DNA of 64,000 nucleotides. It comes from Phycisphaerae bacterium (GTDB lineage Bacteria; Planctomycetota; Phycisphaerae; UBA1845). The notes beneath the pieces are model-generated. The model saw only the letters and a list, made by a program, of their open reading frames with translations. It was not told the DNA's origin and searched no databases. The stretch spans positions 248,001 to 312,000 of the forward strand of contig JAJDEB010000036.1 of the NCBI GenBank assembly GCA_029260015.1, written 5' to 3'. Position numbers and translations under genes: made by a program. Shown here in pieces: positions 27,431-37,139 of this stretch. Positions within the stretch are counted from its first letter, which is position 1; every line of letters begins with the position of its first letter.

Positions 27431-30400
27431 TCAGAAACCTGGACGGATTCCGGTGGAAGTGGCTAAACCGGTGAAGCGGCGATTACCGAGCGTCGCACTT
27501 GGAAGGCCTTCGGGCCAAGCGCTGATCGAAACACCAAAGTCGTCTTCGACCTCATCAAGCGCGAAGGTTACACCGACGAACCAGCGGGGAAATTTGCGAA
27601 TGATTCCGACATCGAACTCAGCCGTCCGCCCTTCTTCGATGTCAAATTGCTCGCGGATGGCGAGCGTGTATTTTTCGTTGAGGCGGTAGTTCATGCCCAA
27701 ACCGAGAAGGTTGGATTCGATCTCGCCAATATATCGATAACCGAGCAAGTAACTTAGTCGTGGCGACCGCTCGACCGCGTACGTCAAGCTGAATACGTCC
27801 ACTTGTCCATCGTTGACGTCGTAGTTCATTTCCGAGGCGAGCGAGGTCGAATCGTTGATGCGGTACAACATCGCAGCATTGACATAGTTTTGCGTGATGC
27901 TGTTTTCCGGCCGTGAATACGACGCAAACCCGTTCGTAAATTCGTTGCGAGTCGCTTGGTTTCGCGTGTGCGAATCATTGAAAAACCCGGCTTCCACGTC
28001 GAAGGTCAACACATCCACTGTTCGTTGCCGGCCCGCAGGACCGCGTTTGGTCTGGAACCGCTGTCGCACGCCGATCGACACGCCATCGGGATCGCCCACA
28101 CCTTCAACGACCTCATCAAACGGATGCAAATCGACAGGATTCACGTTGCCATGCGCAGCCCACGCCACGACATCGGTCTTGATGATGTGACGAATGCCGT
28201 TGATGTCGAACAAATCTGAGCGTACGTCTGGATAGACTTTCCACATGTAGTGACTGGCCCGCAATCCGTAGGTACCCAGCGCCCGCTGAATCCCGCCGTC
28301 CGCGGGTGAATCGTCCCATGCCGTGCCGCGAACCGAGACGAACGGTACAAGTCGAACATCGCCAACCGTCAACGGGACTTCGATCTCTTGGCGCGAGTCT
28401 GCCCGCATGACCGATCCAGATTCGTCGGGTCTGCCAATTCCAAGTTGCCCATCGGTAATCGATGAACGAACCAGACGGCGCAGGAAGTTTTCGCTTTCAG
28501 CCGGTCGGTATCGCACGACGCCCGCACGGTTCTCGCTGAAGAACGTCGCGACATCGCCAATTGATTCGCCAATCAAGCGAAACGTCAATTCGGGCAGCCG
28601 CTCGGTCTGGGTCAGGAAATCAAGAATGCGGTACTGAAGCTGTGCGGTAAACGCCCAGTTGTCGCGCTGTTTCTTCAGGAACAGGACCGTTTCCTGTTCC
28701 TTGCCCTTGTCGAATTCCTGCTCGAAGTATTCTTCGAGGAAGTTGCGATCGGAAATGTACGACAGTTCAAAACTGAGTTGCCAATCGTCGGGCAGATATT
28801 CACGATGTCGTATCGTAAAGCGGCCACGCGTTTCGGAATCGGGCTCCAAATTGCGGAACTGTCCGCCGAGATTGTCCCTACCCGTGTCGTTGACGAAATA
28901 CCCCCGGAACAATCCAAATGAATCGTCGGTTTCGTAATCGAGATCGACGCCAGCCGCCGGTCCGCGCTTTGAGAAATAGTCGAGGCGCAGCGTGCCATCG
29001 AAGCCGTCCGGCCGTTCCAATCCGAGAATGTTGAACAACTCCCACCGCGTTTGAAATTCAGCTCCGAAATTGTTGCTGAAACCGGTGCGGACACTCTTCA
29101 GGCTTGTTTCGGTATCGCTGATGTTCCCGCGAGCGTATGGCCAAAAGAGAATCGGAACGTTATTGACGTTCAGCGTTGGTTTCTTGGCTTCATAGGTACC
29201 TGTGATCACACCCCGTTGGCGCGGCGCAAGCGACACCGCTGGCGTCCGATCGACGATCTCCAATTCTTCCGCCCCGATGTGATAGTGCGGGGTGTAAAAT
29301 TCGCTGGTCGTAAACTTGGCATCAGTCGCCACGAATTCGCGGGCAGACAACTGCCGGATCATGTCAGCACGCACATAAATCGGCAGTGAGCGCACCGGAT
29401 CGAGCATTCGCATGACCGCATCCAAAACCAACGCACGATCATGCACAAAATCGTAATACAAGCGCGACGCACGAATCATCTGGTCGCCGTTGGAAAGCAC
29501 AATGTCGCCTTCGAGGTAGACGCTCTCGACCGATCCACCGTCAAAGCTGCCCCCACCGGCATTACCCAACAACCCCGGACCGGACAGTCCGTCAGAGTCC
29601 GACTTGGCTCGACCGGGTCGATCATCCAATTCGGTTTTGTTGTCGGCTTTCGGTTGATCGCGTTGACCGGTCAAATACACGACAGCCGAATCGGCGCGAA
29701 GTTCCAACGGTTGACCGTCTTTCGAGGGAGAACCGCGAAAAACTATAACGTTGCCGATCACGGTGACGATCGTTCGCCCCTCGTCGGTTTGTTCGATGGT
29801 CAGATCGTCGCCTTGGTAAGATACCGGTTCACGGACTTTCAATTCCTCGGCATCGGCCCGGCGACCGAGATCGATCACACTCATCGACGAACCAGACAAT
29901 TCGAAACCGGTTCGCTTGCCCGCCAACGCTTCGCGAATGCGTTTGGCCCGTTGGTAGACGGCGGTCTCGGACGATGCTTCGTTACTCCGCAGATCGGCGC
30001 CGGTGCGAATTCTGCCGCTGCTGTTGAGCGTGACGAACAGCGCCGGACCGCGCGTGACCGTACCGGCTGCATCGCGAACTCGGGCGTTTCGCCAGAGAAC
30101 GATTTCAAGTCGGGTAAACGCAGTACCGCGCTCCTTGGCTTGGGTCATCCAGATGACGGCTTGCTGGGCGTTGAGGCGGCGCTTGCCAAGTTGCAATTCA
30201 AAGTCGCCGACGAAGTGGATAACGTTGCTGCCGTCGGCATCGCGCCATAGGTGGACTTGTTCGCCGAACATTTCGACATCGGCATTGCTAACCCCAGCCG
30301 GCGTAAGCGGCTCGCTGACTTCGTCACCCAATGGAACAAGAGACTGCCCCAATGCAGTCGTCACCGAAAACGCGCAGAGCGCGACGACGATTGAAAGACA

Positions 30401-30472
30401 ACGGACAAATGGCCTCAGATATGTTTTCACACTGTGTTCCGTTGTTAGACTAGTTCCGTTTAAGGACGTCAT
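27431..30472 (-). CDS. LptD-like outer-membrane LPS assembly protein
   Basis: The 1013-residue protein has a signal region (about 15-43), an N-terminal OstA/LptD-like segment (about 65-150: DVEMFGEQVHLWRD, RRLNAQQAVIWM) and a second such repeat (about 215-360: LTIEQTDEGRT, LRADSAVVYLTG, VYLEGDIVLSNG). Then comes a long series of amphipathic beta strands ending in GIRPGF. The final aromatic residue fits a beta-barrel recognised by the BAM machinery. In characterised bacteria LptD inserts LPS into the outer leaflet. No LptE or other Lpt gene is in view. The N-terminus is uncertain: a GTG at 30430 directly before KTYLRPFVRC is an alternative. An RND exporter gene follows. Confidence 0.72.
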   Translation of the reverse strand: MTSLNGTSLTTEHSVKTYLRPFVRCLSIVVALCAFSVTTALGQSLVPLGDEVSEPLTPAGVSNADVEMFGEQVHLWRDADGSNVIHFVGDFELQLGKRRLNAQQAVIWMTQAKERGTAFTRLEIVLWRNARVRDAAGTVTRGPALFVTLNSSGRIRTGADLRSNEASSETAVYQRAKRIREALAGKRTGFELSGSSMSVIDLGRRADAEELKVREPVSYQGDDLTIEQTDEGRTIVTVIGNVIVFRGSPSKDGQPLELRADSAVVYLTGQRDQPKADNKTELDDRPGRAKSDSDGLSGPGLLGNAGGGSFDGGSVESVYLEGDIVLSNGDQMIRASRLYYDFVHDRALVLDAVMRMLDPVRSLPIYVRADMIRQLSAREFVATDAKFTTSEFYTPHYHIGAEELEIVDRTPAVSLAPRQRGVITGTYEAKKPTLNVNNVPILFWPYARGNISDTETSLKSVRTGFSNNFGAEFQTRWELFNILGLERPDGFDGTLRLDYFSKRGPAAGVDLDYETDDSFGLFRGYFVNDTGRDNLGGQFRNLEPDSETRGRFTIRHREYLPDDWQLSFELSYISDRNFLEEYFEQEFDKGKEQETVLFLKKQRDNWAFTAQLQYRILDFLTQTERLPELTFRLIGESIGDVATFFSENRAGVVRYRPAESENFLRRLVRSSITDGQLGIGRPDESGSVMRADSRQEIEVPLTVGDVRLVPFVSVRGTAWDDSPADGGIQRALGTYGLRASHYMWKVYPDVRSDLFDINGIRHIIKTDVVAWAAHGNVNPVDLHPFDEVVEGVGDPDGVSIGVRQRFQTKRGPAGRQRTVDVLTFDVEAGFFNDSHTRNQATRNEFTNGFASYSRPENSITQNYVNAAMLYRINDSTSLASEMNYDVNDGQVDVFSLTYAVERSPRLSYLLGYRYIGEIESNLLGLGMNYRLNEKYTLAIREQFDIEEGRTAEFDVGIIRKFPRWFVGVTFALDEVEDDFGVSISAWPEGLPSATLGNRRFTGLATSTGIRPGF

Positions 30473-30736
30473 TGCATTGGTCTATTGCGATTCTTGAGAA
30501 TGGCACCGACGCAGACTTCATGTACCTTGGATAAGGCGTTCAAAAGATCGGAATTCGGTTCGCACAGGACCGCGCCAAACGGGTACAAACTGACTGTGCC
30601 AAACTGAACGCCCAAACCGAATTCAAAGTATAGACCGTCACCCAACCCTGTCAAAGCAAAACACCCTCGACGAGCAGGTGGCCCTGACGTACCCTAGGCA
30701 CTTTCGAGAGATTGAAAGGATTTCGCTCGACGCGTC

Positions 30737-32659
30737 ATGACGGTAGCCTCCTCGCATATCGCAAATCCATCCGACCAGCACGCGATCTATGCGCGCAATA
30801 TGGCGGAACTTTGGCGACACGACCCGGCGCTGGCGATGGTCATTGACGCGATTCCCGATGACAAACGCCCGGAGATTCAGGATACACGATCCGGTCAAAA
30901 AACTGTCGCGATTGCATCGGGAGACCGACGCCCCGTTTTTCTTCACAGTCGATACGACCCGGTCAAGGAAGCCGAGCAGTTGGTCGGCGGAGTGGTCACC
31001 GACGATCAGTTCTGCTTCGTCGTCGGGGGGTTTGGGCTTGGTTATCACATCCTTGCCCTTGAGGAAGCGATCACGTCGGACGGGATCATTGTTGTCGCTG
31101 AACCGAATGTCGCGCTGTTGGCAGCCGCATTCGCCTCGGTGGATTTTTCGAATTTGCTGCGCGACGGTCGGCTTATCATTCTGCACATCGCCGACAAAGT
31201 CAGGCTTCACGACAAACTTCGCCCGCATACGACGCTGCTCATGCTCGGGACGCGGTTCGTCAAACACCCGCCCTCCGAACAAATTGCACCCGAATTTCAC
31301 AAAGCCATTCGGGCGATGGTCACCGACTTCGTGGCGTACTCGCGCATGACGCTGATGACGTTGATTTCAAATTCGCGCATCACTTGCCGAAACATTGCCA
31401 ACAACATCGCGACGTATGCTTCGACACCGTCTGTCGAAATGCTGCGCGATCGATACGTGGGATTGCCCGGCATCGTTGTTTCTGCGGGTCCGTCACTGCG
31501 TACGAACATTGATCTACTGCAGAGCGCGAAAGGCCGCGCCGTTATATGCGCTGTCCAGACGGCACTGCGACCCATGAGTAAACTGGGTGTGATGCCTGAT
31601 TTTGCAACAAGCCTCGATTTTCACGAGATCAGTCAGCAGTATTACCAAGGTATCGATGGGCTTGAAAATGTGCATCTCGTCGCGGAACCAAAAGCGACCT
31701 GGCATGTGCTCGACAACTATCCCGGTCCGATTTCGATTTTGGACAATCAGTTCGCGCGGCTGCTCATTGGCGAGACGTTGGCACCACATGCAGAGTTGCC
31801 CGCCGGCGCGACCGTGGCGCATCTATCATTTTACCTTTTGCGCTACATGGGTTGCGATCCGATTATCTTTGTCGGCCAGGACTTGGCGTATACCGCGAAC
31901 AATTTTTATGTGCCCGGTGTCGAAACGCATCGCGTCTGGCAAAGCGAGTTGAATCGATTCAACACGCTCGAAACGAAAGAGTGGGAGCGCATCGTACGTA
32001 ACCGGCCGGTGCTGCGCAAAGTGATCGGCAACGATGGGCATGAGCTTTATACCGACGAGCTGCTCTTTACATACCTCGAGCAATTTGAAAAAGACATCGC
32101 CGAAACGCCAGCGAAAGTCATCAACGCAACGCAGGGCGGTGCGCGGATCAGCGGCACCGAGTCCATGACGCTTCAAGAAGCGCTCGATCAGTATGCCACC
32201 GGTTCGCTTCCCGTTTATGCAGAATCCAATCAATCGCGAGATTGGGGCATCGTTCCGAAAGTGCGCGATGAAATTGCCCAACGCATCAAAGACGTTCAAC
32301 ACCTTGTTAACGTTTGCAAGAAAATGGATGCCGAGCTGGCCAAGTTGCAGGAACTGACGCACGACCCCGGGCGATTCAACCAGACGATGGTGCGGGTTGA
32401 CGAATTGCGCGCCCAGGTCAATCAAGCCCAACGGGCCTACCGCATCATCAATGCTGCGTCGCAGTTGGCTGAGCTTCGCCGGTTCACATCTGATCGTCGC
32501 CTCAATGCCGACGAGTCCAAGGGTACTGAAAAGGCCAAGCGCCAACTCGCCCGCGATCGCGAGTTTGTCGGTGAGATTACCCGCGGCGGCGAGTCGATCA
32601 TCGAAATCCTAACTGAAGCGCTTAATCGCGTCGAAACGAGCATGGAGGCAAACGGATGA
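30737..32659 (+). CDS. DUF115 (motility-associated factor Maf-type) glycosyltransferase-like protein
   Basis: The 640-residue protein has GGFGLGYH (residues 97-104) and a DUF115 core: the VSAGPSLRTNIDLL segment near 250-265, PDFATSLDFHE near 290, and PIIFVGQDLAY near 375. The C-terminal 110 residues are helical and charged, probably a coiled coil. The family includes Maf proteins that transfer nonulosonic acids to flagellin and an archaeal pterin enzyme, so a glycan-transfer role is only inferred. Its 3' end overlaps the next gene by four bases (ATGA). No flagellar genes are in the window. Confidence 0.78.
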   Translation: MTVASSHIANPSDQHAIYARNMAELWRHDPALAMVIDAIPDDKRPEIQDTRSGQKTVAIASGDRRPVFLHSRYDPVKEAEQLVGGVVTDDQFCFVVGGFGLGYHILALEEAITSDGIIVVAEPNVALLAAAFASVDFSNLLRDGRLIILHIADKVRLHDKLRPHTTLLMLGTRFVKHPPSEQIAPEFHKAIRAMVTDFVAYSRMTLMTLISNSRITCRNIANNIATYASTPSVEMLRDRYVGLPGIVVSAGPSLRTNIDLLQSAKGRAVICAVQTALRPMSKLGVMPDFATSLDFHEISQQYYQGIDGLENVHLVAEPKATWHVLDNYPGPISILDNQFARLLIGETLAPHAELPAGATVAHLSFYLLRYMGCDPIIFVGQDLAYTANNFYVPGVETHRVWQSELNRFNTLETKEWERIVRNRPVLRKVIGNDGHELYTDELLFTYLEQFEKDIAETPAKVINATQGGARISGTESMTLQEALDQYATGSLPVYAESNQSRDWGIVPKVRDEIAQRIKDVQHLVNVCKKMDAELAKLQELTHDPGRFNQTMVRVDELRAQVNQAQRAYRIINAASQLAELRRFTSDRRLNADESKGTEKAKRQLARDREFVGEITRGGESIIEILTEALNRVETSMEANG

Positions 32660-34281
32660 AAGCCATCGCCCTGCTCGACGTGGATTTGCAGCAAACACCC
32701 ATCGGCACGACAAGTCGCCTTGCAGATGACCTTTGTGGTGAAGTCGTATTACGCCGCACGGTGAAGCGATTGCAGTCCGTAGAACGCTTCCGGGCGATTG
32801 TCGTGGCTTGCCCCAAGGAGCAGCAGGCAACCGTCGAGTCGCTACTTGCGGGCACTTCTGCGCAGTGTTTCTCACGAAACGCAGCCCAACCGGAATACCG
32901 CAACCTTATCCGCTGCGCACGCAAATGGTCGCTCGATGCTTGGCGCGGTGGTCTTGGTGGTTCGACCGGACTCGACGACTACTTGGATGTCCGCATTCTG
33001 CTCGGAGCGCTGGATCGCTTTGAAGCCGACACGGTTGCGCTGGTCCCGCCTGGTTCCGCTTTGATCGATCCCGCGTTCGTCAATGCCATGCTCGATCTCG
33101 CGGAGGCGAACGAAGCAGATGTCAGACTCACATTTGCGCAAACTCCGCCGGGTCTGTCGCCCGTCATCATGCAGCGTCCGCTTTGTGAACAGTTGGTACA
33201 GAGCAACGCACCGGTCGGATGGGCGATCGCGTACAAACCCGACGACCCCGCGATCGACCTCGCATTCAAACCGCCTTGCTACATCGCGTCACAGGCATTG
33301 CGTCATGCGTCGGGCCGGCTTACCGCAGACACGCGACGTTCGTTTCGCGATATGGAACGGATTATTGAGTCAGGTGCCGACTCCACCGCCGACTCAGCCG
33401 CCACCTGGCTACTCGAAAATGAGCGGGCGCGATTTGATGAACTTCCGCGCGAAGTCGAAATCGAATTGACGATCGAAAGTCCGATTCAATCGCGTTTGCG
33501 ACCGAGCATCAAACACTTGCCCAAGCGCGGTCCAATCGATCCCAAACTCGCCGGTAAGGTTGCGTCGGAGTTAGCCACCTACGACGATTCGCTCATCACG
33601 CTGGCCGGCCACGGCGATCCGCTGTTGCATCCGGAATTCATTTCAATCCTCACCCACGTTAGAAGTGCCAACGTCTACGGGCTTGCCGTCCGCACCACCG
33701 GGCAAACGCTCAGTGACGATCACATCAACGCGCTGATCGAAAACAATGTGGACATCATAGAATTCACGCTCGACGCATGGACGCCTGGCGTTTTTGCAAA
33801 TTGTTATGACGGCGGCAAGCTGCAGAATTCGACTGATGCCATCGAGCAGCTTATCCAAGCCCGGCGCGATGCCAAGCAAGCCACACCGATCGTTGTCCCG
33901 TCGATGATCAAGTCCCGTTTCAACATCGCCGAGATGGACCCATTTTTTGACGGGTGGATTCGCAAGGTCGGGTGCGCCGTCATCGGTTCATTCTCCCATT
34001 TCGGAGGGCAAATTGAGGACCAATCCGTCGCCGACATGAGCCCCCCGCAGCGTGGTGCCTGTCGGCGGCTGACGGATCGTTGCTTCGTCGCCTCGGATGG
34101 CAATGTCTACCCGTGCGATCAGGATTTGTCGGCCAGCATGCCGCTCGGACACTTGGGGCAGGTAACAATGGGAGACATCTGGCAAGGCAAAGTCCATTCG
34201 ATTCTTCGCACCTGCCATGCAACCGGTAAACTGGACGAGCACCCTACCTGCGCGCGATGCAAAGAATGGCATCGGCCTTAA
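32656..34281 (+). CDS. NTP-transferase-like/radical-SAM-like SPASM protein lacking cluster cysteines
   Basis: The 541-residue protein has an N-terminal nucleotidyltransferase-like segment (about 1-200; MKAIALLDVDLQQTPIG). A radical SAM-like barrel (about 265-440) is seen in DDSLITLAGHGDPLLHPEF, VRTTGQTLSDDHINAL and VDIIEFTLDAW. A C-terminal SPASM domain (about 460-541) has Cys in GACRRLTDRC, DGNVYPCDQD and TCARCKEW. Where the CxxxCxxC cluster motif should be (about 268-285) the sequence has IESPIQSRLRPSIKHLP, with no cysteine, so the core [4Fe-4S]-SAM chemistry is likely absent. This resembles what I recall of spirochaete spiro-SPASM proteins. It is coupled to the DUF115 gene (ATGA overlap). 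Confidence 0.72.
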   Translation: MKAIALLDVDLQQTPIGTTSRLADDLCGEVVLRRTVKRLQSVERFRAIVVACPKEQQATVESLLAGTSAQCFSRNAAQPEYRNLIRCARKWSLDAWRGGLGGSTGLDDYLDVRILLGALDRFEADTVALVPPGSALIDPAFVNAMLDLAEANEADVRLTFAQTPPGLSPVIMQRPLCEQLVQSNAPVGWAIAYKPDDPAIDLAFKPPCYIASQALRHASGRLTADTRRSFRDMERIIESGADSTADSAATWLLENERARFDELPREVEIELTIESPIQSRLRPSIKHLPKRGPIDPKLAGKVASELATYDDSLITLAGHGDPLLHPEFISILTHVRSANVYGLAVRTTGQTLSDDHINALIENNVDIIEFTLDAWTPGVFANCYDGGKLQNSTDAIEQLIQARRDAKQATPIVVPSMIKSRFNIAEMDPFFDGWIRKVGCAVIGSFSHFGGQIEDQSVADMSPPQRGACRRLTDRCFVASDGNVYPCDQDLSASMPLGHLGQVTMGDIWQGKVHSILRTCHATGKLDEHPTCARCKEWHRP

Positions 34282-34414
34282 TAATCGGCTCGCTCGCCGG
34301 GTTCTGTCCCTAGCAGATAGGGTCGTTTCATTTCCGGTTGCGACGGCGTCAACACCAGTCTAATCTACTGTCAATAAACACGTTGCCATTCTGCACACCG
34401 GGAGCGGACCAACT

Positions 34415-36100
34415 GTGTCTCAAGAACGCGTCAAGCCGGTCGGAATCGACCTCGGCACCACATTTTCTGCCATCGCATATGTTGATGACGGGGGCTCACC
34501 GCGCGCCATTCCCAATGCGGAAGGGGCCTACGTCACACCGTCGGCTGTCTACATCAAACCGGATCGATCCATCGTCATCGGGCAGAAAGCACTCGATGCC
34601 CTGAGCGAACGCCCCGATCGGGTGGCTGTCAATTTCAAACGCGACATGGGTGAGAAGTTCTACAGCGAACCGATTGGTGGTCGGGAGTTCTCACCGGAGG
34701 CGCTTTCGGCGCTGGTGCTCAAAAAGCTCGCTCAGGATGGTCGCAACGAACTCGGCGAAATTGGCGGCGCGGTGATTACCGTTCCGGCGTACTTCGGCGA
34801 TGCCCGTCGAAAAGCCACGCAGGATGCCGGCAGGATCGCTGGGCTTGACGTCCTCGACATCATCAACGAACCGACGGCGGCTGCATTGGCCAATGCGTTT
34901 CAACAGTTTATCAATCAGGGCGGCGATCAAAGCAACCTGAGCATCGCCCGTATCGCGGCGCGGGCACCATCAACCACGATGGTCTACGACCTGGGCGGTG
35001 GTACATTTGACGTGACCGTCATTCGCATCGACCACAACGAATTTGAAGTCATCGCAACGGGCGGCGAAGTGCGACTGGGTGGTATCGATTTCGATCAACG
35101 CATCGTCAACTATTTCTGTGATGAGTTCCGCCGGCGTCACGGAATTGACCCGCGCGACACGACCGAAACGATGGAGCGGATTCGCTCGACCTGCGAACTT
35201 GCCAAGATTGCACTTTCAGACAGCGAACAAACCGTACTGGTGTGCGAGCACCTTGGCCGAAAAATGCAGGTACCCATCAGTCGCCCGCGCTTCGAGCAGT
35301 TGACCGCCGACCTGATCGCCAGAACCCAAATCTCAACTGAAATGCTCTTGGAAGACGCCATGCTCGGTTGGGACCGCATCGACAACATTCTGCTCGTTGG
35401 CGGGTCCAGTCGGATACCGCGCGTCGCGCGAATGCTTGAGGAGATTTCTGGTAAGAAACCGGAGATGGCCATCGCTCCGGATCAAATCGTCTCGCATGGT
35501 GCGGCGCTTCACGCGGCTATTTCGGTTCTCGATCGGGCACCGCAACCGGTGACGGCGGTTGGTGAACGTCGCATGGACTCCGAATCGGCGCCGCAACCCG
35601 TCAACGCCGACGATGAACAACGCATGATGCAGGCGATCATGGCCACCGACGCCGTCGATGCTGCTAAGAGGATCAAGCTTGCCGACGTCAATTCGCACGG
35701 GTTGGGGGTGATCGTTCGTGCAAAAGAAGGTCAGGTCACAGCCAACTCGGTTATCATTCCTAAGAACACACCGCTGCCAACGTCGCGTGTAAAACTTTTC
35801 GGAACCGAAGCCAAGAACCAGCGCCAAGTGCGGTTGCGCATCACCGAGGGAGACACGCGTGACCCACGCGGCTGCACGCAAATTGGCGAATGTTTAATTC
35901 GTCAACTTCCCAAGGGACTACCGAAGGGAGCACCGGTGGAAGTCTCTTTTCGATATGACGCCAGCGGGCGCATCCAAGTCAAAGCCATCGAACTCACCAG
36001 CCGCATCAGCGCCGACGTGCATCTCGAACGAACCAGCGGGTTTGAGCAGGAAGATCTCAACAAGATGAAAGACGCCGTCTCCGAAATCAACGTCGAGTAA
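34415..36100 (+). CDS. Hsp70/DnaK-family chaperone, short form
   Basis: The 561-residue protein has the actin-like ATPase motifs: GIDLGTTFSAIAY (phosphate 1), INEPTAAALA (near 150), YDLGGGTFDVTVI (phosphate 2, near 190) and LVGGSSRIPRV (adenosine, near 328). The following substrate-binding part (about 400-540) is clear but the alpha-helical lid is much reduced: the protein ends at about 561, shorter than canonical DnaK (about 610-640). The start is a GTG with GGAG about 10 bases upstream. It is followed by a J-like/FHA gene after 2 bases, so it is likely a specialised Hsp70 rather than the main DnaK. Confidence 0.88.
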   Translation: MSQERVKPVGIDLGTTFSAIAYVDDGGSPRAIPNAEGAYVTPSAVYIKPDRSIVIGQKALDALSERPDRVAVNFKRDMGEKFYSEPIGGREFSPEALSALVLKKLAQDGRNELGEIGGAVITVPAYFGDARRKATQDAGRIAGLDVLDIINEPTAAALANAFQQFINQGGDQSNLSIARIAARAPSTTMVYDLGGGTFDVTVIRIDHNEFEVIATGGEVRLGGIDFDQRIVNYFCDEFRRRHGIDPRDTTETMERIRSTCELAKIALSDSEQTVLVCEHLGRKMQVPISRPRFEQLTADLIARTQISTEMLLEDAMLGWDRIDNILLVGGSSRIPRVARMLEEISGKKPEMAIAPDQIVSHGAALHAAISVLDRAPQPVTAVGERRMDSESAPQPVNADDEQRMMQAIMATDAVDAAKRIKLADVNSHGLGVIVRAKEGQVTANSVIIPKNTPLPTSRVKLFGTEAKNQRQVRLRITEGDTRDPRGCTQIGECLIRQLPKGLPKGAPVEVSFRYDASGRIQVKAIELTSRISADVHLERTSGFEQEDLNKMKDAVSEINVE

Positions 36101-36102
36101 AA

Positions 36103-37125
36103 ATGTCGAATAGACCGGACAACGAAGACTCGGGATCAGCCGACTCAGTCAAGAAACTGGAACCCGAAAAGAAAATCGACGCCTACAGCGAGTACCTACA
36201 ACTCGCTGATGGGAATCGACCGCCCCACCTTTATCAACTGCTCGACATTGAATTGTTCTGTCCGCACCCCGAACGCATCAACCAAGCCGTTCGCCGGCAG
36301 TTTCGCAAAATCAAACCCTATGAAGAGAATCCGGATCGGCAGGTACGCGAACGTATTCAAGACGTGATGACGCACATCGCGACGGCGAAGACCGTATTGA
36401 ACAATCCCATTCAAAAAGCGGAATACGACGAACGGTTGGCAAAGGCGCTCAAGATTGATCGCGATGAATACCTGCTCACGCGGACCGCAGCCCGCCCTCC
36501 CGAGTTTTGCATTACGGTGATCGCTGGTCCGGCGCAGGTTGGCAGCCGCTTTGAACTCCTTCCTGACAAATCGATCACCTTGGGCACCAACGCGCAAGCG
36601 ACGATTTGCCTGCCGAGTTTGCGATTGGCACCCTTGCAAGCAACTGTGGATCAGCGCGACGATAACTGGGTGATAAGAAACGCCAACGAATCGCTCGTTA
36701 TGATCGTCAACGATGCCCGCTGCCAGGAACAGGTGCTCGAATCCGGAGATGTCATTGACCTTGTCGGGTATCGAATTCTGTTTTCAGAGATACCGAAAGC
36801 GCCACGCAAGGCGAATGCCAACGCCCCGCCGCTTTCATTGGTCGTGCATTCCGGTCCGAGCGTGCCCGACCCGTTGATGAATTTAATGTCACCTGCATCG
36901 GTTTTGATCGGCCGGTGTGATACGGCGCTCTGGCAGTTGGCTGGCAAGGACGTTTCGCTGCATCACGCCCGCGTCGAATGGGATGGTGCGTTTTGGCAGC
37001 TTCGTGATCTGCACAGCGATACGGGAACTTTTCTAAACGGCGAGAAAGTTACGCAGTCGATCCTTGGGCACCGCGACGTGATCAACCTTGGTCCGTACGA
37101 AATTCAGGTTCGTTTGCGGAAATGA
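36103..37125 (+). CDS. J-domain-like protein with two FHA domains
   Basis: The 340-residue protein has an N-terminal J-like segment (about 40-110: PPHLYQLLDI, a helix pair, HIATAKTVLNNPIQKAEYD), but the canonical HPD tripeptide between helices II and III is missing. Two FHA modules follow (about 135-235 and 250-340). The second has VLIGR, SLHHARVE, TGTFLNGEK and the DVINLG ending, typical phosphothreonine-binding residues. The first is weaker. It sits 2 bases after the Hsp70 gene. This suggests a co-chaperone tied to phosphorylated partners, but that is inference. Confidence 0.8.
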   Translation: MSNRPDNEDSGSADSVKKLEPEKKIDAYSEYLQLADGNRPPHLYQLLDIELFCPHPERINQAVRRQFRKIKPYEENPDRQVRERIQDVMTHIATAKTVLNNPIQKAEYDERLAKALKIDRDEYLLTRTAARPPEFCITVIAGPAQVGSRFELLPDKSITLGTNAQATICLPSLRLAPLQATVDQRDDNWVIRNANESLVMIVNDARCQEQVLESGDVIDLVGYRILFSEIPKAPRKANANAPPLSLVVHSGPSVPDPLMNLMSPASVLIGRCDTALWQLAGKDVSLHHARVEWDGAFWQLRDLHSDTGTFLNGEKVTQSILGHRDVINLGPYEIQVRLRK

Positions 37126-37139
37126 GTCTACGGTGGACT

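Noticed and set aside
30469..30654. 61-codon frame overlapping the LptD-like start by four bases (ATGA)
   Set aside because: It starts with TTG, has no good ribosome site and no recognisable product; the overlap may be chance, and the LptD start itself is uncertain.
30638..31300. Long minus-strand frame antisense to the DUF115 gene
   Set aside because: It is a shadow of the DUF115 reading frame with no ribosome site or domain.
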